Assembly (NCBI GenBank): GCA_017434455.1
Contig: JAFRFG010000046.1
Span: 124,001 to 188,000 of the forward strand
Direction: 5' to 3'
DNA: 64,000 bases
DNA from: Thermoguttaceae bacterium
GTDB taxonomy: Bacteria > Planctomycetota > Planctomycetia > Pirellulales > Thermoguttaceae
Shown: positions 34,372 through 41,181 of the stretch, one piece after another
Layout of the letters: every line of letters starts with the position of its first letter
How positions within the stretch are numbered: position 1 is the first letter of the stretch
Notes under the pieces: model-generated
Told to the model about the DNA's origin: nothing
Database searches by the model: none
The model's input: only the letters and a program-made list of their open reading frames with translations
Program-made: the position numbers and the translations under genes

Positions 34372-35220
34372 GTGTTCTGGTATCGTTTCCGCAATTTCGT
34401 TTCCTGCGCCCTGCTCCTGCTGATGACCCTCGCCGCGCTCCCGATAGGGGGGACGCTGGCGGGTTTCGGCCGCCGTCTGGCGGGCTGCCAGCCGCTGGAA
34501 GCGGCCCTGCACGGGTCGCTGATTGTTCTTTTGGTCTGGCTCGGCATCACGCTCCTGCTGGGGCGCGTCTACTGCTCGATCTTCTGCCCGCTGGGGATCA
34601 TCCAAGAGTTCATGGCGCATCTTGGGCGCAAACATCTGGGAACCTCCCGCCGCCATACCCGCGAGTGTCTGGCCCTCCGGATCGAGATCCTCGCCTGTTT
34701 CGCCGCGCTGGGGGCCGTCTTTGTCTTCTTCGGCCGGAAAGAATGGCTCGGCGCGTTCGACCCCTACACCCTCTACACCAAGGCGGTCGGGGCGGTTGTT
34801 TTCCTCGCCAAGATGGTCTTTCATCGACAGCTCCCCTCGGGGGTGGCCGGCGATTTCTGCGCGGCGGGGCTGATCGTGGCGTTTTTGTCGCTGGCGGTAA
34901 CGGTCGCCGTCTCGATCCTGGCGCTGTTCAAAGGGCGGATCTTCTGCAATACCGTCTGCCCGCTGGGGACGATCTTCTCCCTGCCCGGGCGCTTCGCCCC
35001 GGTACGGATCCGGATCAAGCGCGCCGAGTGCGTCAACTGCCGCCGCTGCGCCGCGCACTGCGCCGCGTCGTGCGTCCATGTCCGCGAGAAGAAAATCGAA
35101 TCCGGCTGCTGCACCCTCTGCGTCAACTGCCTGAAAGACTGCCCCAAAAACGCCATCGGCTTTGGCTTGTCGCTTCGCGGCGCCGAACCGGAAGAAAAGC
35201 AAAGCGGGGAACAAAAATAA
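34372..35220 (+). CDS. NapH/CcoG-like membrane ferredoxin (two 4Fe-4S clusters)
   Basis: The 282-residue protein has four or five transmembrane helices bearing two copies of the PF12801-type motif, GRVYCSIFCPLGI and GRIFCNTVCPLGT. A cytosolic ferredoxin tail has two clusters: CVNCRRCAAHC with a following Cys and CTLCVNCLKDCP. Members of this group (NapH, NosR, CcoG, RdxA) pass electrons between quinols and redox partners or help metal-centre assembly. No nap, nos or cco genes are nearby, so the partner is unknown. The start is a GTG at 34372 without a clear Shine-Dalgarno sequence. It is divergent from the GH5 gene. Confidence 0.82.
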   Translation: MFWYRFRNFVSCALLLLMTLAALPIGGTLAGFGRRLAGCQPLEAALHGSLIVLLVWLGITLLLGRVYCSIFCPLGIIQEFMAHLGRKHLGTSRRHTRECLALRIEILACFAALGAVFVFFGRKEWLGAFDPYTLYTKAVGAVVFLAKMVFHRQLPSGVAGDFCAAGLIVAFLSLAVTVAVSILALFKGRIFCNTVCPLGTIFSLPGRFAPVRIRIKRAECVNCRRCAAHCAASCVHVREKKIESGCCTLCVNCLKDCPKNAIGFGLSLRGAEPEEKQSGEQK

Positions 35221-35244
35221 TCTTCTTGGGGAAAAGACTTTTTT

Positions 35245-35273
35245 CTGGCAATACCTCTGATAAAATGTATAAT
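35245..35273 (+). promoter_or_regulatory. Promoter of cdsA
   Basis: CTGGCA (35245-35250), 17 bases, TATAAT (35268-35273), with cdsA starting about 105 bases downstream. Confidence 0.55.
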
Positions 35274-35377
35274 AGAGGGAAAGCGGGGGACACTTTGCGC
35301 CGCTCGCCGCGCGCCGTCGGCCGCGCGGGAAGACTTTCACCGACCGTCAGGTAACAACAAAAAGCGAAGGCCGTGTT

Positions 35378-36289
35378 ATGCTCAAGTGGCGCCTTATCAT
35401 CGGAACAGCGGTTGTTTTGCTGCTGATCGGTTTTTTCTGGCTCGATCATTATCTTGAAACGCTCTCGGCCGTCCCGGGGCTGGTTCTCCTTCCGCTGCTG
35501 ATCGTCTGTGTCTGCTTCCTCTGTCACGAACTGCTGCGCATGCTCAACGCGGCGGGGATCTACCCCAGCCGCTCCTCGGTCTATCTGGGGGTGCTGTGGT
35601 GTATCGTCTGCTGCTGGCTGGCCTGCCACAAAACCCTTCCCCTCGTCCAGAGCGAAGGGTGGAACGTCGCTTCCAAGGCGTGTGTCCTCACCCTTTTGGC
35701 GATGGCGGTGGGGATCATTATCGCCTTTACCGGCGAAATGGCGCGCTATAAAGAACCGGGGGGGAACGTGATTAACCTCTCCGGCGCCATCTTCGCCATC
35801 ACCTACCTCGGGCTTTTGGGCTGCTTTATCATTATGCTGCGCATCGCCTACGGGGTCGGCGCGGTGGTCTCGATGATCATCACCACCAAGATGTGCGATA
35901 TCGGCGCCTACTTCATCGGCCGCGCTTTCGGGCGCCATAAGATGGCCGCCAACCTCAGCCCGGGAAAGACGGTCGAAGGGGCGGTCGGCGGGCTTTTGTT
36001 CGCGGTTCTGGCCGCGTGGCTGACGATCGATGTCGCGATCCCCTCGATCCAGGGGCTCCCGATCCTCCGCGAGCCGGCGCAGGTGATCGGCGCGATCGCC
36101 TTCGGCATGGCGATCGGCGCCTTCGGCGCCATCGGCGACCTGGCCGAGTCGTTCATCAAGCGCGACGTCTGTCAGAAAGACTCCGGGCAGTCGATCCCGG
36201 GGTTCGGGGGGATCCTCGATATCTTCGATTCCCTCTTGATCGCCGCGCCGGTCGCCTTCGCCTTCTGGGCGTTCGGGCTGATCGGCTGA
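35378..36289 (+). CDS. cdsA: Phosphatidate cytidylyltransferase
   Basis: CdsA makes CDP-diacylglycerol from phosphatidate and CTP, the branch point for phospholipid synthesis. The 303-residue membrane protein has eight or so helices and the C-terminal signature region KMCDIGAYFIGRAFGRHKMA, LSPGKTVEGAVGG and SFIKRDVCQKDSG, ending SIPGFGGILDIFDSLL. In E. coli the last motif reads GHGGILDRIDS; here H is F and R is I. From memory the GFGG variant occurs in planctomycetes, but confirm that the metal-binding Asp pair (D...FD) still functions. GAAGG lies upstream of the ATG. Confidence 0.9.
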   Translation: MLKWRLIIGTAVVLLLIGFFWLDHYLETLSAVPGLVLLPLLIVCVCFLCHELLRMLNAAGIYPSRSSVYLGVLWCIVCCWLACHKTLPLVQSEGWNVASKACVLTLLAMAVGIIIAFTGEMARYKEPGGNVINLSGAIFAITYLGLLGCFIIMLRIAYGVGAVVSMIITTKMCDIGAYFIGRAFGRHKMAANLSPGKTVEGAVGGLLFAVLAAWLTIDVAIPSIQGLPILREPAQVIGAIAFGMAIGAFGAIGDLAESFIKRDVCQKDSGQSIPGFGGILDIFDSLLIAAPVAFAFWAFGLIG

Positions 36290-36338
36290 AAAGCCCCCTT
36301 TTTCCCTTTTGCCCGGGAAAACCTCGCGGCGGGGGGCC

Positions 36339-36368
36339 TTGTCGCGGCGGGCAGAAGCGTTATATTAT
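36339..36368 (+). promoter_or_regulatory. Promoter of tRNA-Ser
   Basis: TTGTCG (36339-36344) and TATATT (36361-36366) are 16 bases apart; TATTAT at 36363-36368 gives an 18-base alternative. The tRNA begins about 20 bases downstream. Confidence 0.5.
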
Positions 36369-36386
36369 CCTGGCCGCAAGACGCCC

Positions 36387-36473
36387 GGAGAGGTGGCAGA
36401 GTGGTCGAATGCGCGGGTTTGCTAAACCCGTGAGCTCGTAAGGGTTCCGCAGGTTCAAATCCTGTCCTCTCCG
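36387..36473 (+). tRNA. tRNA-Ser(GCT)
   Basis: This 87-base tRNA has the acceptor stem GGAGAGG (36387-36393) pairing CCTCTCC (36466-36472), discriminator G and the T-loop segment GGTTCAAATCC. The anticodon loop TTGCTAA is closed by CGGGT/ACCCG with anticodon GCT at 36421-36423, reading AGC/AGU serine codons. The extra arm is long, as expected for Ser. The CCA end is not encoded. A terminator follows directly. Confidence 0.95.
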
Positions 36474-36480
36474 CTGTCTA

Positions 36481-36512
36481 AGCCCGTGGGCACCGCCCGC
36501 GGGCTTTTTTTT
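36481..36512 (+). terminator. Terminator of tRNA-Ser
   Basis: An eleven-pair AGCCCGTGGGC/GCCCGCGGGCT stem (one G-T pair) with an ACC loop, followed by eight T, eight bases after the tRNA. Confidence 0.85.
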
Positions 36513-36544
36513 GTTCTTTTCGAAAAAAACGCTTTTTCTTCGAG

Positions 36545-36829
36545 TTATCTCCCCGCCGGGTCTCGTATTTAAATCTATCCGGGGGAAACGCTTCCCCCCG
36601 ACCGACCGCCGGCTAAGCCCGCTGAAAAGGAGGATATCGCTTTGGAGCTTCCGCCCGGCGGGATGGGATAAAACAACCAAGTGTAACCACCTTAACCCAA
36701 AGAGGAGACCCCCCGCTATCGAACAGACCTTCCGGTACAAATGACTCCGGCCGGCCGGCGCTGCCCAAGAAGTGATCGGCCGACCATCTCGCGGACGCTC
36801 CCTGCCCTTTCGGGGAGCGTCCTTTTTTT
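36545..36829 (+). ncRNA. Candidate structured RNA ending in a terminator
   Basis: This gene-free stretch between tRNA-Ser and mgtE holds paired elements: CCCGCCGGG (36552-36560) with CCCGGCGGG (36654-36662), nine pairs enclosing a GGGGGAA/TTCCCCC hairpin with an ACGC loop (36581-36598). It ends in an intrinsic terminator at 36793-36829 (GGACGCTCCC...GGGAGCGTCC, then T7) reading plus, although no plus-strand gene precedes it. A short regulatory RNA is possible. No family is recognised, and short spurious ORFs inside it look non-coding. Confidence 0.25.
36793..36829 (+). terminator. Orphan intrinsic terminator
   Basis: GGACGCTCCC (36793-36802) pairs with GGGAGCGTCC (36813-36822), then seven T. 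It reads away from any recognised plus-strand gene. On the minus strand (after mgtE) there is no T-run, so it does not serve mgtE. Confidence 0.7.
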
Positions 36830-36899
36830 CTCCCGGCGGCGAGGGGGCTTTGGAAAGGCGGCCGGCCCGAAACCGACGTTATTCGTTACAAAAATCGCG

Positions 36900-38261
36900 C
36901 TACAGCAAAAAGATCACCGCCAGGAGCATATAGATCAGCGTTCCGAGGGTATCCGAGATACCGGCGACGAACGGATTGCTCATTAAAGCGGGGTCCCAGC
37001 CGATGCGCTGAAAGATCAGCGGCAGCAGAGCGCCGGTAAGATTGCTGGAAAAGACCACGAAAAAGACCGCGGTCGGAACGACCATCAGATGGGTGAGAGG
37101 GACGCTTCTCCCCATAATCAGCAGCGCGTTGATCAAGCCGCACGCCCCCATCGCCACGCCGAGGAGAACCCCCATCAGGACCTCGCGGTGGACGATCCGC
37201 CACCAGTCCCTCAGCGTGATCTCGCCGGTCGCCAGGGCGGTGATCACCAGCGTCGCCGACTGGCCGCCGGTGTTCCCTCCGGTGGAGACGATCATCGGGA
37301 GGAACGCCACCAGCCAGACGATCTTCTTGCTGACGCTGTCGAAGCCGTTGAGGATCAGCGCCGTGGTGACCGCGCCGAAGAGGAGGATCGCCAGCCAGGT
37401 GAACCGCTTGCGCGCCAGCGTCCAAAGATCAGTCGCGAGGTACGGATCGGCCAGCGGCGCGACCGCCGCGCTTAAATGGGCGTTCTCGGCCATCTCTTCG
37501 ATGATGGTATCCAAAACATCGTCGTGCGTGATGATCCCGAGCATTCGGCCGTCGTGATCGACCACCGGGACGGCGATGAAGTCGTACTTGGCCACCAGCT
37601 TGGCGGCGTCCTCACGGTCGGCCCCGGCGTCGATGGTGATCAGGTCGGTCTTCATGTAGTCGCGGATCAGGGCACCGGGGGTCCCGATATGCCGCAGCAG
37701 CTCTTTGGCCGACAGAAGACCGACCAGCCGATCGACGGAGTTGAGAACATAAAGATAGTAGACCGTCTCCAGCACGGGGGACTGTTTCGAGATGGCGTCC
37801 AGCGCCTGAGAGAAGGTCATGTCGTCGCGCAGGGCCAAAAAGTCGGTCGACATTTCGGCGCCGCAGGTCCCCTCGGGGTAACTGCTCAGCTGGCGGATAT
37901 CCTGCCGATCCTCGGGGTCGAGCAGGGGCATAAGCTCATCGACGACGTCTTCCTCAACCTCGTCGAGAATATCGACGCGGTCGTCGGAGGGGAGGTACTC
38001 GATGAACCCGGCGATCTCGTCGCGCGGGGCCGATTCGATGATTTGGACCTGGAGGTCTTCCTCAAAGTAACTGAATATATCGGCCCCGATCTTCGGGTCG
38101 ATATTGCGGAGAATCGACCAGATTTCCGAAGGGGTCAGACCAATTAAAAAGTCGGCGACGCTGGCGGGGTGAAGCGCGGTACAAAACTCGCGCATCTCCT
38201 CAACGTTATTCGTCGCGAGCATCTCCCGCAGTTCGGGCAATAAAAGCGTATTCGGCGACAA
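36900..38261 (-). CDS. mgtE: Magnesium transporter MgtE
   Basis: MgtE is a gated Mg2+ channel. The protein has N-terminal helical repeats, a CBS pair (about 115-240) and five transmembrane helices (about 265-450) with MIVSTGGNTGGQSATL, the family pore signature. The TTG at 38261 (E-L-S-P) is chosen because the resulting 453 residues match known MgtE lengths near 450; a farther TTG at 38336 is open but unlikely. No in-frame start has a well-placed ribosome-binding site. The strong AAAGGAG precedes an out-of-frame ATG at 38280. Acidic residues of the gating domain are conserved in pattern (LPSDDRVDILDEVEEDVVDEL). It is monocistronic. Confidence 0.9.
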   Translation of the reverse strand: MSPNTLLLPELREMLATNNVEEMREFCTALHPASVADFLIGLTPSEIWSILRNIDPKIGADIFSYFEEDLQVQIIESAPRDEIAGFIEYLPSDDRVDILDEVEEDVVDELMPLLDPEDRQDIRQLSSYPEGTCGAEMSTDFLALRDDMTFSQALDAISKQSPVLETVYYLYVLNSVDRLVGLLSAKELLRHIGTPGALIRDYMKTDLITIDAGADREDAAKLVAKYDFIAVPVVDHDGRMLGIITHDDVLDTIIEEMAENAHLSAAVAPLADPYLATDLWTLARKRFTWLAILLFGAVTTALILNGFDSVSKKIVWLVAFLPMIVSTGGNTGGQSATLVITALATGEITLRDWWRIVHREVLMGVLLGVAMGACGLINALLIMGRSVPLTHLMVVPTAVFFVVFSSNLTGALLPLIFQRIGWDPALMSNPFVAGISDTLGTLIYMLLAVIFLL

Positions 38262-38280
38262 TTCGTGAGTGTCCCTCCAT
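38206..38280 (-). CDS. Possible short leader ORF overlapping mgtE start
   Basis: AAAGGAG, ten bases, then ATG (38280-38278) opens a 24-codon frame that runs through the mgtE start region in another frame and stops at 38206. It could be a translated leader that couples or senses translation of mgtE, or a chance signal. An assembly frameshift is the simplest alternative. The deduced peptide has no recognisable features. Confidence 0.2.
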   Translation of the reverse strand: MEGHSRIVAEYAFIARTAGDARDE

Positions 38281-38550
38281 TTTCTTTTATCTCCTTTGGT
38301 ACTGCGGCTGCGGTGGGGCCCTACTGAAAACAACAAGGGGCCGACGGTGAAAACCCTATGCCAAGCATATCAAAACCTCCCGGTTTGTCAAGCAAGAGTT
38401 TTTCCCGCGCGGCGGCGAAAAGCCCCCATTTAAGGCCGCTTTTGCGCGTCAGGCAAGAGGGGAAGAGGGGGATCGAAAAGGAACAGGCCGCCCCGCCGTA
38501 ACTTTTTCCCCTTTCAAGTGTTTAACGGAAAGAAGAAACGACAAGGCAGG

Positions 38551-38579
38551 TTGCTATCGCGCGGCCGATCGGCTACAAT
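38551..38579 (+). promoter_or_regulatory. Promoter of the sigma/anti-sigma operon
   Basis: TTGCTA (38551-38556), 17 bases, TACAAT (38574-38579). Transcription would begin near 38586, essentially at the ATG at 38587, suggesting a leaderless mRNA. Confidence 0.55.
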
Positions 38580-38586
38580 TTTTCCT

Positions 38587-39222
38587 ATGACCAACAACGC
38601 TCCCGATCCACTCGACGACGACCGGCGTGATGTTCAGCTGATGCTCGCTCTCAAAGAGCGGGACGCGCTGGCGTTCGAGGAGCTTATGGCCCGCAACCAG
38701 AGCAAGGTCGCCTCGATTCTCTATCATTTCCTCGGCAGCAGCGACCTGGCCGAAGACCTCACCCAAGAGGTTTTCACGCACCTCTACCGGGCCGCGGCCA
38801 GTTACGAGCCGACCGCCCGCTTTTCCACCTGGCTGTTTAAGATCGTCCACAACATCGCGCTCAACGCCCTGAGGACCAAGCGCCGGCACCCCGAAAAATC
38901 GTTCAGCGACGCGCGGGAAACGGACCGATCGGGAGAGTACCCCACTTTTGAGGAAAGCATCTTAGAGAAAAGCGGCCTGATCCCGACCCGGCTGGCGGAG
39001 AAGAGGGAACTTCAGAAGATCGTTCAGGACGCCGTCAACGCGCTCCCCTTGCGTCAGCGTGAGGCGATCCTTCTTCACCGGTTCCAAGGGAAGAGCTACC
39101 AAGAGATCGCCGAGGTGATGAACCTTTCCGTCTCGGCCGTGAAGTCACTTTTGTGCCGGGCCCGTCTGTCTCTGCGGGAACGGCTGGCTCCTTACTTTGA
39201 GGAAGGGAATAATCCGCTATGA
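38587..39222 (+). CDS. ECF-type RNA polymerase sigma factor
   Basis: The 211-residue protein starts at the ATG at 38587; the longer open frame upstream would include promoter DNA. Sigma region 2 is visible as EDLTQEVFTHLYRAA with TARFSTWLFKIVHNIALNALR. Region 4 is LPLRQREAILLHRFQGKSYQEIAEVMNLSVSAVKSLLCRARLSLRE, a standard HTH. The spacer between them is extended with acidic residues. No region 1.1 or 3 is present, so it is an ECF (RpoE-like) sigma. Its stop overlaps the start of the membrane anti-sigma gene by four bases (ATGA), the typical co-expressed pair. Confidence 0.92.
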   Translation: MTNNAPDPLDDDRRDVQLMLALKERDALAFEELMARNQSKVASILYHFLGSSDLAEDLTQEVFTHLYRAAASYEPTARFSTWLFKIVHNIALNALRTKRRHPEKSFSDARETDRSGEYPTFEESILEKSGLIPTRLAEKRELQKIVQDAVNALPLRQREAILLHRFQGKSYQEIAEVMNLSVSAVKSLLCRARLSLRERLAPYFEEGNNPL

Positions 39223-40634
39223 CCGAGCCGAACGACCCGAAAAACGCCGCCGAGCGCCTCCGGTCCGACCTTCCCGACCCGGACTGGGACGAGCCGGAGC
39301 CGATCGAGCCGATCGACCCGGACGACGAGTTGCTCTTTTCCTTGCTCGACGGGGAGCTGACCGACGAAAAGCGCCGCGAGGTCGAGCGGCGGCTCAAAGA
39401 AGACCCCGCGTTCGCCGCGCGCTGCGACAAGCTGCGCCAGGCCTGTGCCATCATCGATTCACTCTCGCCGGTTCCCGACAATCCCGAACTGAGAACCACG
39501 ACGATGGCGTACGTTTCGCAGGACGCCCAAAGAGAAAACGAAATCAGGGCAAAAAAACAGCGGCGCCGCCTTTTTGGGGTCTGCCTCGCCATGCTGGCCG
39601 CCGCGATGGCCGCCTTCGGCCTGTGCGGTTGGCTGACCGCCCGGTACTACGCCCGCCGCGACGCGGCCCGGGAACTCCCCCCCCAGGCCGACGGCGGCCG
39701 CCCGGAAGAAAAAAATCCGCGCCCGGGATGGCCCCCCATGTACCCCCGGTTCCAGCGGGGCGCTTACCGTCCTTGGAACGGCCGCGGCCGGAATCGCGAC
39801 ATCAAGAGTGTTCTCCCCGAAGAGCTGCGGGAGGAAAACCTCGAGGCGCTCGACGGCGAACTGCTCGAGTTTGGGAAGAATATCCCCGCCGACGACCCGG
39901 TTCGAGGCCGGCCGGACGCCAAAGAGCGGATCCTCTACCGCTTTATCACCGAGCGCGGGGTCGATTCGTTCACGGCGCTTCTTTCCGACCGCGGGAAGGG
40001 CTATATCGAGCCGCTTCCGGAAGAACAGAAGATTCGGCTGATCGGACTGATGATCCTCTCCGGTCTTTATGAGCGTCTCGGTCCGCAGTCCCCCTCCGGC
40101 CCCGGACCCGGTCCGCGCGATTTTGGGAACCGCCGCGGGCCGGACGACGGCCCCCCCGGCGACAGGCGGCCCCCCGGCGGAGAACCCGGCGAGACGCCCC
40201 CGGACAACCCTCCCGCCGAGCGGGGTTTCTTCTGGAAGAACGAGACGACCGGCGAGCTGGCGAAGACCCTGCGGGGGCTCCCCGAGCGGCAGCGGGACGA
40301 GCTGCTTCGTCTCCCCGACGAGGAGATGTACGCGCGGCTGTTGGTTCTTCACTGGGGGATCGATCCCCAGATGGGCCGGCAGGAAAACGGCGGTCCCCCG
40401 CTGCCGAGACGCCCGTACAACTACAACCGGCGCGGAAGGACCATCGACGATTGGAACCGCTTTGTCGACGATGAGGCCTCCGGCGGCCGCGAAGGGGAAG
40501 ACCGCGGCGGCGAGGAAGGCGGCGGCCCGGAAAACAACGGCGAAGAGAACAACGGCGCCGAGCCGGAAAGCGCCGCCGAGGAGAATCCCGCCCCCGAGCA
40601 AAGTGCCCCCGAGGGGGAACCCGGCGAGCCCTAA
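39219..40634 (+). CDS. Transmembrane anti-sigma factor with Pro/Gly-rich extracytoplasmic domain
   Basis: The 471-residue protein has a cytoplasmic N-terminal domain with DDELLFSLLDGELTDEKRREVERRL, the anti-sigma helix pattern lacking the HxxxCxxC zinc site. A single transmembrane helix follows (about 118-140), then about 330 external residues with two compact charged regions (about 185-275 and 330-395) and long Pro/Gly/Asp/Glu stretches. It presumably sequesters the preceding sigma factor and releases it on an envelope signal, perhaps by proteolysis (inference). The tail (GPGPGPRD..., PGGEPGETPPDNPP, EENPAPEQSAPEGEP) is low complexity. It converges with the repeat-tail membrane protein after 20 bases. 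Confidence 0.85.
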   Translation: MTEPNDPKNAAERLRSDLPDPDWDEPEPIEPIDPDDELLFSLLDGELTDEKRREVERRLKEDPAFAARCDKLRQACAIIDSLSPVPDNPELRTTTMAYVSQDAQRENEIRAKKQRRRLFGVCLAMLAAAMAAFGLCGWLTARYYARRDAARELPPQADGGRPEEKNPRPGWPPMYPRFQRGAYRPWNGRGRNRDIKSVLPEELREENLEALDGELLEFGKNIPADDPVRGRPDAKERILYRFITERGVDSFTALLSDRGKGYIEPLPEEQKIRLIGLMILSGLYERLGPQSPSGPGPGPRDFGNRRGPDDGPPGDRRPPGGEPGETPPDNPPAERGFFWKNETTGELAKTLRGLPERQRDELLRLPDEEMYARLLVLHWGIDPQMGRQENGGPPLPRRPYNYNRRGRTIDDWNRFVDDEASGGREGEDRGGEEGGGPENNGEENNGAEPESAAEENPAPEQSAPEGEPGEP

Positions 40635-40654
40635 GGGCGGGGATACCTGATCAT

Positions 40655-40850
40655 TTACGCCGCGGGGGCATTTTCCCCGCCCTGCGGGGCGGGAGCGTTC
40701 TCACCGCCAGACGGGGCGGGAGCACTTTCGCCGCCCTGCGGCGCGGGATTAATTTCTCCGCTTTGCTGGGCAGGAGCATTATCTCCCCCCTGCGGGGCAG
40801 TTGTACCTTCCCCCCCCTGCGGGGCGGCACTGTTTTCGCCCCGCGGCGCG
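40655..40850. repeat. 27-bp minisatellite encoding the tail repeats
   Basis: About six imperfect copies of a 27-bp unit centred on GCCCTGCGGGGCGGG-type sequence encode the GENAPAPQG-like repeats. Copies differ by substitutions and short length changes. The repeat is in frame, so copy number can change without disrupting the protein. Confidence 0.75.
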
Positions 40851-41179
40851 GGCGGTTCCTTGGAGGGGCCGTCGATCTGAAGCTCGCTTCCGTCGGGACG
40901 GACATACCGCGGCATTTCGCCGGAGGGGGCCGCGCCGCCGTTTTGCCGCGGGTGGAAGTTGATCTCCCCGGGGGTGAACGCTTCCGGGGCGGCGGCCGGC
41001 CGCTGGATTTCGGGAGCCGGGGGATCGGGAGGGGTGACCAGCGTCGCGATTCCCAGGCCGCTTCCCAGCCCCACGATCAGCGTCCCGATCAAAAGCCCGG
41101 CCCCGCCTTTCGGCTGGCCGCCGTCGGAAAACTCGGCCGATTCTCTTTTTGAATACAGATCATTCTTGTAGCTTGGCAT
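40655..41179 (-). CDS. Single-pass membrane protein with repetitive APxxGGEN tail
   Basis: This 174-residue protein is the last gene of the ExbB/ExbD-GTPase operon, two bases after the GTPase stop. The ATG at 41179 starts MPSYKNDLYSKRESAEF, a short cytosolic segment. One helix follows (about 27-48, GGAGLLIGTLIVGLGSGLGI), then a Pro-rich external region and about six imperfect nine-residue repeats of the form GENAPAPQG. The longer open frame upstream is a shadow of the GTPase gene. N-in single helix plus a Pro/Ala-rich external arm resembles the front of TonB/TolA proteins, but the TonB C-terminal fold is absent. Function unknown. Confidence 0.65.
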   Translation of the reverse strand: MPSYKNDLYSKRESAEFSDGGQPKGGAGLLIGTLIVGLGSGLGIATLVTPPDPPAPEIQRPAAAPEAFTPGEINFHPRQNGGAAPSGEMPRYVRPDGSELQIDGPSKEPPAPRGENSAAPQGGEGTTAPQGGDNAPAQQSGEINPAPQGGESAPAPSGGENAPAPQGGENAPAA

Positions 41180-41181
41180 CG

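Noticed and set aside
36545..36829. 6S RNA, SRP RNA or RNase P RNA
   Set aside because: None of the conserved motifs of these RNAs, such as the SRP GGUCCGGAAGGAAGC-type loop, is visible; only a generic structured RNA candidate remains.
38337..38586. Magnesium riboswitch (M-box) upstream of mgtE or other riboswitch
   Set aside because: No recognisable M-box elements are seen in the 250 bases between mgtE and the sigma gene; the region holds only promoter-like signals for the sigma gene.
40655..40850. CRISPR-like repeat array
   Set aside because: The repeats are contiguous 27-bp units without spacers and are in frame within a protein gene.
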